Below are positions 1 to 8,988 of a stretch of DNA of 64,000 bases, piece by piece. Below the pieces are notes generated by a model. That model searched no databases, had not been told where the DNA came from, and worked only from the letters and a program-made list of their open reading frames with translations. The translations under genes and the position numbers were made by a program. This DNA comes from Acinetobacter pullicarnis (lineage in GTDB: Bacteria; Pseudomonadota; Gammaproteobacteria; Pseudomonadales; Moraxellaceae). The DNA is taken from assembly GCF_006352475.1 (NCBI RefSeq), contig NZ_VCMZ01000001.1:3038001-3102000 (forward strand). Reading direction: 5' to 3'. The first letter of the stretch is position 1. Each line of letters starts with the position of its first letter.

Positions 1-151
1 GATCTTGCATACTGAGCCTTAAGCGCCCCAATGCACGGCTCATTGCCGATGGACTTAAATTTAAACGCTTTGCAGCTTGGGTAATATTCTGTTCAATCAA
101 TAAAGCCTGCAAGGTTCTTAACGAATTATAATCAAGTTTATCAATGGACAT
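1..151 (-). CDS. LysR-family transcriptional regulator, N-terminal fragment (runs off window)
   Basis: Reading the minus strand from the ATG at 151 gives an open frame of 50 codons that continues past the window edge. It starts MSIDKLDYNSLRTLQALL and contains the LysR winged-helix pattern: an ITQAAKRLNLSPSAMSRAL recognition-helix region, then GRLR. Only the DNA-binding domain is present, so the effector is unknown. It is divergent from the drug exporter starting at 347. That is the usual LysR arrangement, so it probably controls that exporter; this is inference from position only. Confidence 0.85.
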   Translation of the reverse strand, partial: MSIDKLDYNSLRTLQALLIEQNITQAAKRLNLSPSAMSRALGRLRLSMQD

Positions 152-346
152 GCGCTTGCTTCTCAACCTAATTTTGAGTGATTCGTGTCTGGCAATAATA
201 AAAATAGATAAGCACCTTGATTATTTCACAGCGATCACTGGTTCATTCAAGCGTTTGCTGCATAGCGGATTTGCAGCTAACGCGCCTTCAACGCACAACT
301 TTTTGCTTTTAAACTGCTGATTCTGCCCATTAAATACTCAACTACC

Positions 347-1762
347 ATGCCAAATCAGCAGCATTTCCGTACCGGACTCATTACCTTTTCCATTCCTATC
401 TTACTTGCATCACTCAGTACCAGCATTGTTAATATTTCAATTCCCACGCTGGTATCCAGTTTTCAGCAAAGCTTAAATGGGGTGCAATGGGTCATTGTGG
501 TGTATTTAATCAGCATGATGAGTAGCAGTGTGATCATCGGTCAATATCTGGATCAGCATGATCGTCGTCAAATACTGATGGGTGGCATTGTCCTGTTTAT
601 GTTGAGTGCCCTCTGCTGTGCCCTTGCACCTAGTATCGGCTGGCTGATTTTTTACCGTGCATTACAAGGAATTGCCGCAGCGATGATGCTGAGTTCGGCC
701 ATGTTGCTGTTCATCAGCTATCAAGCAGATCCCAATTCAGCCCAAGCCATGGGCTGGATCGGGAGTCTATCCGCGGTCGGAACTGCACTCGGACCAACGC
801 TAGGTGGTGCTTTGATTGGATTTGCAGGATGGCCTGCAATTTTTTGGATAAATATTCCGATCGGTATTGCTGCACTGATCTTGATTTTTCGTCTTCCTCA
901 TTCAACCACTTCACCAGCAAGCCCCAAAGTCGTTCCCCCTAAAAAAACAGTGGACTGGCTCGCGATGCTACTGCTTAGCTTAAGTTTGATTACTTATGGC
1001 CTAGGTTTCAGCTTAGATCGACCATTGAATATCATTTTTCTTATTTGTAGTGCGCTCTGTGGTTATGGCTTTTATCGTATGCAACGTCGCAGTCTGCAAC
1101 CGATGATTCCATTGAACTTGTTGAGCCGAGGATCGGTTTCAGCCGGTCTCTTGATCAATAGCCTGATGGCAACAGCGATGATGGCAACTTTGATTATTGG
1201 CCCATTTTATCTAAGCTTAGTTTTGCAGTTCCCCCCTGCCAAAATGGGTTTGGTGATGTCGGTGGGGCCGCTACTGGCTGCAAGCTTGGGCGTTCCTGCT
1301 GCACGTTGGGTCGATCATTTTGGGGTAAAAACCATCCGTACCTTTGCTTTAAGTTGTAGTGCGCTTGGATTCAGTCTATTTGTCCTATTGGCGCAACAAC
1401 TCACGCTATGGAGCTATATATTGCTCATGGTATTCGTCACCATCGGCTATGCGCTGTTTCAAACCGCAAATAATACCGCACTGATCCTCATGCTTGAACC
1501 TAAACGTAAAGGTCTGATGACTGGTCTACTCAATTTGAGCCGTAACATTGGCCTGATCAATGGAACGGTGCTGATGAGTAGCATTTTCGCCTACAGCACA
1601 GGAAGACAAAACCTCGCAAGCTTCAGCGAATCATCTACAGCATCGGTCATCCACGGTTTTAGTTGGTGTTTTTCAATTACCGCACTATTGATGGGGATTT
1701 CCTTATTGATCAGTCTAAAACTGAAATCTGATCCCCCAAGCCAACAAACGAGTTCGATCTAA
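347..1762 (+). CDS. MFS multidrug efflux transporter, DHA2 (EmrB/QacA-like) family
   Basis: A 471-residue inner-membrane protein that is nearly all hydrophobic segments, with a length suited to the 14-helix DHA2 drug:H+ antiporters. Visible family signatures are the helix-1 region LASLSTSIVNISIPTL, the loop GQYLDQHDRRQILMGG (motif A-like), and the antiporter motif C region AVGTALGPTLGGALIGF followed by WPAIFWINIPIG. The protein probably exports a toxic compound by proton antiport. A divergent LysR regulator lies 195 bp away and is the likely regulator. No membrane-fusion partner is adjacent, so it may act alone. The substrate cannot be predicted. Confidence 0.88.
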   Translation: MPNQQHFRTGLITFSIPILLASLSTSIVNISIPTLVSSFQQSLNGVQWVIVVYLISMMSSSVIIGQYLDQHDRRQILMGGIVLFMLSALCCALAPSIGWLIFYRALQGIAAAMMLSSAMLLFISYQADPNSAQAMGWIGSLSAVGTALGPTLGGALIGFAGWPAIFWINIPIGIAALILIFRLPHSTTSPASPKVVPPKKTVDWLAMLLLSLSLITYGLGFSLDRPLNIIFLICSALCGYGFYRMQRRSLQPMIPLNLLSRGSVSAGLLINSLMATAMMATLIIGPFYLSLVLQFPPAKMGLVMSVGPLLAASLGVPAARWVDHFGVKTIRTFALSCSALGFSLFVLLAQQLTLWSYILLMVFVTIGYALFQTANNTALILMLEPKRKGLMTGLLNLSRNIGLINGTVLMSSIFAYSTGRQNLASFSESSTASVIHGFSWCFSITALLMGISLLISLKLKSDPPSQQTSSI

Positions 1763-2154
1763 TTGTTTTTCATCAAAAATACAGATCGTGCTAAAAAGCA
1801 GTCATCACAGCAGCTGGATTTATGCCAATCAGCTTAAAATGCCAATATTTGTGTTCATTGATTAACATTCATCAGCTAGATGCTTTTTATTTTGAGAAAA
1901 TTGCTTAATTGTTAGCATTTAACGGGGCATCACAGCCAAAAGTAAAAAAGAAAATAAAAACGCTTGCAAGTTGAATTTTTTCATGTAGTATAATCGCAAA
2001 CTAGGAAAAATCTTGTTTTGGTCAATTTTCTTTAAGTATCGCAGTTTTAGTCATAATCCTTCGTTTTTTCAGATTTAAGTTGCATTATTTTTTCAAAGTT
2101 ATAAACCAGTCACCCAAAAAGTGGCTAAGATCTTCAAATTCAATAGGATATATT
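1763..2154 (+). promoter_or_regulatory. Cold-shock gene promoter and long 5' leader
   Basis: This 392-bp gap has no ORF worth calling. A perfect -10 hexamer TATAAT lies at 1989-1994. The best upstream candidate is TTGCAA at 1964-1969 with a 19-bp spacer, so the -35 is weak. Transcription from there would start near 2001 and leave a leader of about 150 nt before the ATG at 2155. Leaders this long are typical of cspA-type genes, where folding controls translation with temperature. The leader function is inferred. Confidence 0.55.
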
Positions 2155-2364
2155 ATGTCTAATACAATGAAAGGTACTGTAAAGTGGTTTAACGAAGCTA
2201 AAGGTTTCGGTTTTATTCAACCAGAATCAGGTCCAGACGTTTTTGCTCACTTCAGCGAAATCACTGGTTCAGGTTTCAAAACTTTAGCTGAAGGCCAACA
2301 GGTTACTTTCAGCATCGCTCAAGGTCAAAAAGGCCCGAACGCTGTAAACATTGTTGCTGAATAA
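2155..2364 (+). CDS. Cold-shock domain protein (CspA family)
   Basis: A 69-residue protein of normal CspA length. It carries both RNA-binding motifs: KGFGFI (RNP1) and VFAHFSEI (RNP2-like). It binds single-stranded RNA and DNA and is expected to melt RNA structures at low temperature. The start is the ATG at 2155, preceded by an AGGA ribosome-binding site at 2146-2149. An in-frame extension upstream to 2080 lacks Csp homology and falls in the leader. A strong terminator follows at once, so this is a single-gene transcript. Confidence 0.95.
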   Translation: MSNTMKGTVKWFNEAKGFGFIQPESGPDVFAHFSEITGSGFKTLAEGQQVTFSIAQGQKGPNAVNIVAE

Positions 2365-2379
2365 TCAGTAGCAAATAAC

Positions 2380-2409
2380 AAAAAAAGCACGCTATAGTGC
2401 TTTTTTTGT
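2380..2409 (+). terminator. Intrinsic terminator after cold-shock gene
   Basis: The arms AAAAAAAGCAC and GTGCTTTTTTT pair around a six-base loop GCTATA. The hairpin begins 15 bp after the stop codon and ends in a run of seven T. Confidence 0.9.
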
Positions 2410-2554
2410 TTTTGAGTTTTACCCATTCAGATCTCCTCTCTTTACTTCCCTCCTCAAATCCCCATCTTTAGCTAAGCTCTTCAATTCACAACATAATATT
2501 TAGATTTATTGGGCTGTATGTTATGGTCTTTGTTTCGATTCAGAGCGGCCGAAC

Positions 2555-2959
2555 ATGACACACCAACGTATTAATCCACCGACTGTATTTAACTCGCTGC
2601 AATATGGGTTTAGTCAAGCGGTTGAAACGCGAGGCACTCGCCAGTTATTTTTATCTGGTCAAGTGGGTGTCGACGTCGATGAAACAACTGTTACGGGCGG
2701 TATCAAAGCACAAACTCGTAAAGCTGTAGAGAATATTGAAAAAGTACTGCATGCTGCCGGAGCCGGTCTCAATCACGTTACAGTACTCCGGATTTATATC
2801 AAACAAGGCTGTGACAGTCCTGCTGAACAAGCTGAAATTTCTGAAGTTTTATTAGAAAAATTTGGTCAACACCCCCCTGCATCCTCTTGGATTATTGTAA
2901 CTGGGCTGTCTTTACCAGAATGGCTCATTGAAATTGAAGCTCAAGCTGTTTTGAGCTAA
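2555..2959 (+). CDS. RidA-family (YjgF/YER057c/UK114) protein
   Basis: A 134-residue small soluble protein with the RidA fold signature: FLSGQVGVD early, RKAVENIEKVLHAAGAGLNHV in the middle, and a C-terminal LSLPEWLIEIEAQAVL. True RidA enzymes hydrolyse reactive enamine/imine intermediates such as 2-aminoacrylate and need an Arg in the C-terminal half (R105 in E. coli). Here that region reads PPASSWIIVTGLSLPEW, without an obvious equivalent Arg. It may belong to a RidA subfamily without deaminase activity. It stands alone and has its own terminator. Confidence 0.8.
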   Translation: MTHQRINPPTVFNSLQYGFSQAVETRGTRQLFLSGQVGVDVDETTVTGGIKAQTRKAVENIEKVLHAAGAGLNHVTVLRIYIKQGCDSPAEQAEISEVLLEKFGQHPPASSWIIVTGLSLPEWLIEIEAQAVLS

Positions 2960-3020
2960 GCAAGCAGATGTACTGGCATAATTCAATTGAGTTGTGTTGA
3001 AAGTTACAGACTCAATTTAC

Positions 3021-3058
3021 ACAGGCAGCAGATCATTCCAATGATGCTGCCTGTTTTT
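3021..3058 (+). terminator. Intrinsic terminator after RidA-like gene
   Basis: The outer stem CAGGCAGC/GCTGCCTG encloses a second small palindrome ATCATT/AATGAT and is followed by five T. It separates this gene from the convergent Lrp-type gene. Confidence 0.85.
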
Positions 3059-3099
3059 AAATCAATCAATATTGTCCCTAATACCAAGATTAGCAACTG

Positions 3100-4062
3100 C
3101 TAATCCATCTGTATTTTCATTCCCTTACGCATGAAGCCAGCACGCTTATAGGCACCAATCACCATATTACTATTACATGAAACAATACCTTCAAGTTTAC
3201 CCAACTCTTCCGTGGTTAAACGCCACAAGTCTGCTAAGTCTTCACAAAGGACATGCCAGAAAAACTGTGATTCGCCACTAATTCCAAATAAACATCGAGT
3301 ATTCGTTAGACTGACTAAGCTTTGTGCGATGGTTTGCGCATGCTGTGGTTGAATTTTTATCAACAGAATCGCTTCAACACTCAAACCCAAAATACTCGGC
3401 TCAAAATCAAGTCGAATTGAAAATGCATCTTCATTGAGTAAATCGTTGAGCATTTTTTGGCTCCGATGCTCACTCATTTGCATCTGTTCTGCCAATTGCT
3501 TAATCGACAAGCGTGCATCAAAAGACAAAAGGTGAATAAGCTTTAGTTCATCACTGCTTAAGTGCCGATCAGGATAATGCGTTGACAGAAGATCATCTGC
3601 TTTTCTGACACGACTCGCCCAAGTAAACGGCTTCAACACCACTTGGGTTTCAACCGTTTTAATATCTGAGCTGTTGTTAACAAAGTCATGCATCCAAACA
3701 GCAAGATCAGACTGTTTTTCTAAACCAATTTCTAAAAATATATCTGCCATCCCCGTGGTGATAAACAACACCCGAACCTCAGGCAAAGCAGAAAAAAACT
3801 GAGCAACCGCTTTTTCTTTGCCAAACAACACCCCGATCCAGACATGCACCGTAATGCCACGATTGACCACCAAAGGATTCAATTCAGCCACGGTACGAAT
3901 ATAGTGTTCTTCAAATAACTTGTTGACCCTTCTCGATAATTTCTTTTCAGGAATACCGGTACTCAAGCTCAAGTCACGCCAAGAACCGCGTGGATTGGCC
4001 ATTAAGGCCGTTACACATGCCTTATCAACCTCGTCGATATGTTTTATCTCATTCATCATCAT
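3100..4062 (-). CDS. Lrp/AsnC-family transcriptional regulator with duplicated domains
   Basis: A 320-residue protein, twice the usual AsnC length of about 150. Two AsnC-type helix-turn-helix regions are visible. The first (about residues 10-55) contains SWRDLSLSTGIPEKKLSRRV. The second (about 170-215) contains SIKQLAEQMQMSEHRSQKML. Each is followed by a RAM-like ligand-sensing region. The frame opens at a GTG at 4068, but ATG codons at 4062, 4059 and 4056 are more likely starts. It is divergent from the MHS transporter-amidase pair and probably senses their substrate. Confidence 0.85.
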   Translation of the reverse strand: MMMNEIKHIDEVDKACVTALMANPRGSWRDLSLSTGIPEKKLSRRVNKLFEEHYIRTVAELNPLVVNRGITVHVWIGVLFGKEKAVAQFFSALPEVRVLFITTGMADIFLEIGLEKQSDLAVWMHDFVNNSSDIKTVETQVVLKPFTWASRVRKADDLLSTHYPDRHLSSDELKLIHLLSFDARLSIKQLAEQMQMSEHRSQKMLNDLLNEDAFSIRLDFEPSILGLSVEAILLIKIQPQHAQTIAQSLVSLTNTRCLFGISGESQFFWHVLCEDLADLWRLTTEELGKLEGIVSCNSNMVIGAYKRAGFMRKGMKIQMD

Positions 4063-4089
4063 TGACACGTCTATAAATTAAATATAATC

Positions 4090-4142
4090 TCATATTGGGT
4101 CTACAAACCAAATAAATAATATATTTTCTGTCCACAATATGA
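4090..4142. promoter_or_regulatory. Inverted repeat in divergent promoter region (candidate Lrp-type operator)
   Basis: An exact 8-bp inverted repeat, TCATATTG at 4090-4097 and CAATATGA at 4135-4142, lies between the divergent regulator and transporter genes. The arm centres are 45 bp apart, close to four helical turns. That would suit a multimeric Lrp/AsnC protein wrapping the DNA. The operator role is inferred. Confidence 0.45.
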
Positions 4143-4164
4143 ATTATGAATATGGGAATAACTT

Positions 4165-5457
4165 ATGGATGAGTTTAACAGAGATGAATCTGCATCTAAA
4201 CCAGAAACTGTCTCACAGCGTAAAGTGATTATCGCGGGCAGCATAGGAAATGCCGTAGAGTGGTTCGACTGGACCATCTATGCAACCTTCGCCTTATATT
4301 TTTCTAAACAATTTTTCCCTTCTGACAACCCAACAGCGGCCTTGTTAGCGACCTTTGCAATTTTTGCAGTGGGTTTCTTTATGCGTCCATTGGGTGGCAT
4401 TGTCATCGGTATTTTCTCAGATCGTTATGGGCGTAAAGCGGCCTTATCAGTCACCATCATTATGATGGCTGTTGGTTCCTTAATGATTGGTTTATCACCG
4501 ACTTATTCTACGATTGGCATTGTGGCCCCCATTATTTTAGTGCTTGCGCGTTTACTCCAAGGGCTTTCTTTGGGAGGCGAGTTTGCCTCTGCTGCAACCT
4601 ATCTCTCTGAAATGGCACCGGATCATCGTCGTGGTTTATATTCAAGCTTCATCTTCTTTAGTTCTGCGATTGGGATCTTGGCGGCATCAGGCTTGGCCTG
4701 GATCTTAACCTCTAGCTTAAGCAAAATCGAAATGAGCGAATATGGCTGGAGAATTCCATTCATCATTGGTGCAGTCGGTGGTTTGGTTGGACTCTGGATT
4801 CGTAAATCAGTGCCGGACAGTGAACTGACTGAACACAAACCAAAAGTTAAAAACCCAATTTTCAAACTGTTAAAGAACTACCCACGTGAAACACGTCGCA
4901 TCGTTGGCATCTCGATTCTTACCACCTTTGCTTTCTATGTATTTGTAATCTACGTACCGACCTACGCCATTAATACACTGGGTGCTGACCCTAAAACGGC
5001 CTTTGCTGCAAATACCATTAGCATGGTGTTGTTTATGCTTTGCCAACCTTTGTTCGGCATGCTCTCCGATAAAATTGGTCGTAAACCACAACTGATCGTC
5101 TTTGCTGTTGGCTACTTACTCTTCTTCTATCCCGTGATTAAATGGATGGATGGCTCATTTAGCTCAATTTTATTGGCAGAGATGTTTGGTCTATTGCTCT
5201 ATGCCTTATATACCTCAATTGGGCCGGCAGTAATGTCAGAACAATTTCCAACAGAAGTACGTGCTGTTGGTATTGGTGCACCCTACAACTTAGTCGTTGC
5301 CCTCTTGGGTGGAACCACACCTTATATGTTGACTTGGTTACAAAGCATTGGAAAACAAGACTATTTTTACTTCATCATTTTAGTCGGTGCTTTAATCACA
5401 CTGATCACCTTTATCAAAATGCCCGAAACTGCCGGAAAAAAATTGGAAGATATTTAA
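4165..5457 (+). CDS. MFS transporter, metabolite:H+ symporter (MHS) family
   Basis: A 430-residue, 12-helix inner-membrane permease. The MHS-type signatures are GNAVEWFDWTIYATFALYF in helix 1, RPLGGIVIGIFSDRYGRK in the helix 2-3 loop, and RLLQGLSLGGEFASAATYL in helix 4. Relatives import organic acids, shikimate, citrate or betaines with protons. The gene overlaps the following amidase by one base (TAATG), so the two are translationally coupled. The cargo is probably an amide or related compound that the amidase then hydrolyses. The upstream divergent Lrp-type gene is the likely regulator. Confidence 0.9.
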   Translation: MDEFNRDESASKPETVSQRKVIIAGSIGNAVEWFDWTIYATFALYFSKQFFPSDNPTAALLATFAIFAVGFFMRPLGGIVIGIFSDRYGRKAALSVTIIMMAVGSLMIGLSPTYSTIGIVAPIILVLARLLQGLSLGGEFASAATYLSEMAPDHRRGLYSSFIFFSSAIGILAASGLAWILTSSLSKIEMSEYGWRIPFIIGAVGGLVGLWIRKSVPDSELTEHKPKVKNPIFKLLKNYPRETRRIVGISILTTFAFYVFVIYVPTYAINTLGADPKTAFAANTISMVLFMLCQPLFGMLSDKIGRKPQLIVFAVGYLLFFYPVIKWMDGSFSSILLAEMFGLLLYALYTSIGPAVMSEQFPTEVRAVGIGAPYNLVVALLGGTTPYMLTWLQSIGKQDYFYFIILVGALITLITFIKMPETAGKKLEDI

Positions 5458-6815
5458 TGAACTTTTTAAATATGTCTGCATTAGACATGGCTCAGCACAT
5501 CGCAAATGGCTCAACCTCATCTGTCGCTGTCACCCAATTTTTTATTAATCGGATCGAAAGCTTAGCTGAGTTAAATTGTATTTCTGATCTTTTTGCTGAA
5601 CAGGCGCTCGCGCAAGCACAGCATTTAGATGACTTAACCGCGCAAGGAAAGGCCTGTAGTATTTTTCATGGCACACCGATTATTTTAAAAGACAGCATTG
5701 ATGTTGCTGGGCACGTTTCACAGGCTGGTACGATCTATCTCTCTGAAAAAGCAGATACAGATGCCAGCTTAGTACAACAGCTGAAACAACTTGGTTTTGT
5801 GATTTTAGCCAAAGCCAAAATGACAGAACTGGCTTTTGGTCTCTCAGGGCAAAATCCACAACAAGGCACACCGCATAATCCGTGGGCGACACAAGTGGTC
5901 GCACCAGGGGGATCGTCTTCGGGTTGTGCAGTCGCAATTGCCGCGGGCCTTAGCCCGTTGGCGATTGGTGGAGACACTGGCGGATCAATTCGGGCACCTG
6001 CTGCCTTTAACGGTATTTTTGGTTTTAAACCATCACAGTTTCGCATCGATGGTTCCGGTACGGTGCCTTTGGCCAAAAGTCTAGATACGCTAGGACCGAT
6101 GTCATTGCATTTTAATGACTTGGTTCAGCTGTATTTGCTGCTCAGCAACCAGTCACTTGCCAGCATGAGCGAAGCCATGGCACCAATCTATTATTTGGAT
6201 CATTTGGATTTCCCTGCACCCTTAGCACCAGAAATTATGCTGCTTTGGCAAAAACTGCTTGAGGACTTGAGCTTACAAGGTGTTGTTTTAAAGCCATGGA
6301 TACGACCACAAGAACTTGATTTTACGGAATTATCAGCCTTTACCTCAACAATCATTGCCTATGAGTCTTATCGCTATCATGGGGATGCTGCTGAAAATCC
6401 TGCGACGCCAATGTGGCAAGTGGTCCGTGAGCGTGTCTGCAAAGGCAAGTTGATTTCAGCAGACGAATATCAAACTGCTTTGCAGCAACGCACACATTAT
6501 CAACAAATTTTTAAAGACAGTTTAGGCGACAACCTCTGTTTGTTATTACCCGCCAGCCCCTTGTTCGCCACCGATCTAGATGAGCTCGATACGAACTATG
6601 TGCATGTTGGCGATTACACTCGTCCGTTTAACTACTTAGATGCTCCCGCTTGCAGCTTTCCGATTGGTTTTAGCAAAGATCAACTGCCGATCGGGGTTCA
6701 ACTGGTCAATGCCTTTGCTCAAGATCAGCAGTTATTGTCCCAAGCCCAACAGCTGATCCAACGTTTAAATATTGAAGCAAGCACTGCCGAACTCAATACT
6801 GCGCTGGTGATCTAA
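5457..6815 (+). CDS. Amidase signature-family hydrolase
   Basis: A 452-residue amidase. The Ser-cisSer-Lys triad is visible: Lys78 in GTPIILKDSIDVAG, Ser153 in GGSSSG, and nucleophile Ser177 in GGDTGGSIRAPA. The family hydrolyses C-N amide bonds to acid plus ammonia. The start used is the ATG at 5457, which overlaps the transporter's stop codon. The longer in-frame extension to 5334 lies inside the transporter gene and is not needed. It is not GatA: there are no gatB or gatC neighbours, and it is paired with a permease. It most likely acts in catabolism of an imported amide; the substrate is unknown. Confidence 0.9.
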   Translation: MNFLNMSALDMAQHIANGSTSSVAVTQFFINRIESLAELNCISDLFAEQALAQAQHLDDLTAQGKACSIFHGTPIILKDSIDVAGHVSQAGTIYLSEKADTDASLVQQLKQLGFVILAKAKMTELAFGLSGQNPQQGTPHNPWATQVVAPGGSSSGCAVAIAAGLSPLAIGGDTGGSIRAPAAFNGIFGFKPSQFRIDGSGTVPLAKSLDTLGPMSLHFNDLVQLYLLLSNQSLASMSEAMAPIYYLDHLDFPAPLAPEIMLLWQKLLEDLSLQGVVLKPWIRPQELDFTELSAFTSTIIAYESYRYHGDAAENPATPMWQVVRERVCKGKLISADEYQTALQQRTHYQQIFKDSLGDNLCLLLPASPLFATDLDELDTNYVHVGDYTRPFNYLDAPACSFPIGFSKDQLPIGVQLVNAFAQDQQLLSQAQQLIQRLNIEASTAELNTALVI

Positions 6816-6887
6816 TCAAAGAGGACTGACTTAACGTTATACGATGGGCTTGATCGCTAAATCAAAGCCCTCACTCGCTCAACCTTT

Positions 6888-6918
6888 GTGGCCAATCTCC
6901 CAATTGGCCACTTTTTTT
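6888..6918 (+). terminator. Intrinsic terminator after transporter-amidase operon
   Basis: The arms GTGGCCAA and TTGGCCAC form an 8-bp perfect stem with an eight-base loop, followed by seven T. Confidence 0.92.
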
Positions 6919-7048
6919 ATTTAAATTATGATAAAAATAAATGCTGAAATATAAAAATAAAAAACTAGGTTTAACGCTCAAAACTCATTTTACAATCGAC
7001 CTATCTGGGTTAAGCTGCTGCTCTTGATTCAATTAAGTCACCCTCCCC

Positions 7049-7993
7049 ATGTCCAGTGTTGACCGCAGCCCCCTCATCCGAGCACCGCAATGGCAGCTCT
7101 ATCTCAAATTAATTGCAGTGGCATTTTTCTGGGGTGGAACCTTTATTGCTGGTCGTCATTTAGCACCTGACGTCCCTCCACATTTGGCTGCAATTGGCCG
7201 ATTTGGGATTGCCGCAATTTTACTGGTGATTTTGGTTGTACGTAAACACGCTGGCTGGGTCTGGATTAGCCCCTCACAATTGCTGTATACCGCAATAATG
7301 GGATTCACTGGAATTTGCATCTACAACCTCTTCTTTCTTGGTGCACTCAACTATATAGAGGCTGGGCGCAGTGCCTTATTTGTCAGTTTATCGCCGGTAA
7401 TGACCGTGGTTGCAGCAGCAATCATTTTTAAAGAAAAACTGTCCAAACTGAATTATTTTGGCGTCTTACTGGCCTTTTTAGGAACCATCATTGTGGTCAG
7501 TCGTGGGCAATTCAGTAGTTTATTGGATGGTGCCTTTGGACAAGGCGAAGCCATGATGTCTGGGGCCGTATGCTGTTGGGTGATCTACACCTTGTGTATT
7601 CGTAAAGTTGCGCCCTTATCCGCCCAGCTCACCACCACCTATGCGATTCTTTGGGGGCTGCTGTTTTTGCTGGTGAGTGCCATTCCACAATTAGAAAGTT
7701 GGCAAGCCATTCATATTTCAACGATGAATTGGTTGGCAATGCTATATCTTGGTGCCCTCGGTACGGTATTGGCCTTTGTCTGGTATGCACAAGGCATTGA
7801 ACAGATTGGTGCATCACGTACGGTTATTTTCAACAATCTGGTACCTTGTTTTGCCGTGATCTTATCTTTTTTCCTCTTGAAAGAAACGGTTACATGGGCC
7901 ATGCTGCTTGGCGGTATATTCTGTTTTGCTGGGGTCATTTTGACCAATAAAAAAGCCAAATCAGGGTCAACAGTACAGCATCAACAGGAATAA
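7049..7993 (+). CDS. DMT-superfamily (EamA) transporter
   Basis: A 314-residue protein with about ten hydrophobic helices in two EamA repeats. The first repeat contains FFWGGTFIAGRHLAPDVPP, which is characteristic of this family. The second ends in LLGGIFCFAGVILTNKK. Members export amino acids or other metabolites across the inner membrane. The next gene, a second carrier of a different fold, starts 10 bp later, so the two are probably co-transcribed. The substrate cannot be assigned. Confidence 0.88.
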   Translation: MSSVDRSPLIRAPQWQLYLKLIAVAFFWGGTFIAGRHLAPDVPPHLAAIGRFGIAAILLVILVVRKHAGWVWISPSQLLYTAIMGFTGICIYNLFFLGALNYIEAGRSALFVSLSPVMTVVAAAIIFKEKLSKLNYFGVLLAFLGTIIVVSRGQFSSLLDGAFGQGEAMMSGAVCCWVIYTLCIRKVAPLSAQLTTTYAILWGLLFLLVSAIPQLESWQAIHISTMNWLAMLYLGALGTVLAFVWYAQGIEQIGASRTVIFNNLVPCFAVILSFFLLKETVTWAMLLGGIFCFAGVILTNKKAKSGSTVQHQQE

Positions 7994-8003
7994 CCCCCTT
8001 CGT

Positions 8004-8912
8004 ATGAGCCAGATTTTTATTTCGCTATTCCCACTCCTCGCCCTGATCTTGGGTGGATATCTGCTGCATCATAAAAAAATTCTAGCCGATGGTTTTTGGT
8101 CTGGTGCTGAAAAGCTGAATTATTATATTTTATTCCCTGCCATGCTATTTAGTCAGTTGGCCACAGCCAATATTGATTTTGCGCTGGTACAAAGTCTGAT
8201 GTTAGTTTTAGGGCTAGTCTTTGGGATCGCCTGTATTGCCTTATATCTCATCCGTGCCCTTTATCACACGCCTTCAGCACGTTTTGGCGTCTATATGCAA
8301 AGTGTCGTGCGATTTAATACCTATATTGCCTTGGCCGTGGTAGCCGCTTTATTTCAACAACCTGGGATGACCATTTTGGCCATTTGTTTGGCCATGAGTA
8401 TTCCTGCGGTAAATATCGTTTCCGTGGTGGCATTGACTGATCCGGAACAAATGAGTTTTATTGCAATATTCAAAGCCTTAATCAAAAACCCACTCATCTT
8501 ATCCTGTTTAATTGGGGCGCTATTTAATGCGTCTGGTCTGAGTCTTTGGGTCGGATTGAATCACCTGCTCCATCAATTGGCGATCTGTAGCTTACCGCTT
8601 GGCTTACTTTGCGTCGGTGCAGCACTGCAATTTGACCAGTTTAAAGCTGCGCTCTGGCCACTCTTTATCAACACCTTTGCGCGCTTACTGATCATGCCGG
8701 CCCTGGCTTGGCTGGTCTGCATCTATGTATTTGATGTCTCACTCTTGGTGATGCAAGTTGTGGTGATTTTCTTTGCACTCCCAACTGCATCCGCTGCATA
8801 CATCCTGACCAAAGTCCTGAATGGTGACAGTCAACTAATGGCAGCAGTGATTAGCCTACAAACTCTCTGTGTCGCCTTTACTCTGCCCTTGGTGATTTGG
8901 TGGGTGATCTAA
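8004..8912 (+). CDS. AEC-family (auxin efflux carrier-like) transporter
   Basis: A 302-residue inner-membrane protein with about ten helices. The start LFPLLALILGGYLLHHKK and the mid-region RFNTYIALAVVAAL are typical of the AEC (malonate/auxin carrier) family. The C-terminal part has the conserved ALPTASAAYILT. Bacterial members move dicarboxylates or other organic anions. The gene follows the EamA transporter by 10 bp and ends facing the convergent BenE-type gene. Confidence 0.85.
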   Translation: MSQIFISLFPLLALILGGYLLHHKKILADGFWSGAEKLNYYILFPAMLFSQLATANIDFALVQSLMLVLGLVFGIACIALYLIRALYHTPSARFGVYMQSVVRFNTYIALAVVAALFQQPGMTILAICLAMSIPAVNIVSVVALTDPEQMSFIAIFKALIKNPLILSCLIGALFNASGLSLWVGLNHLLHQLAICSLPLGLLCVGAALQFDQFKAALWPLFINTFARLLIMPALAWLVCIYVFDVSLLVMQVVVIFFALPTASAAYILTKVLNGDSQLMAAVISLQTLCVAFTLPLVIWWVI

Positions 8913-8934
8913 TCTTGCCGTCAATTTAAGCAAG

Positions 8935-8965
8935 GTGGGCGATTGATTGTGATTGTTTCGCCCAC
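8935..8965. terminator. Hairpin between convergent genes (possible terminator)
   Basis: GTGGGCGA and TCGCCCAC form an 8-bp perfect stem with a 15-base loop, between the AEC transporter and the convergent BenE-type gene. There is no clear T tract on either side, so intrinsic termination is uncertain. Confidence 0.45.
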
Positions 8966-8988
8966 ATCTCAGCATCACCCTCGTCTCA

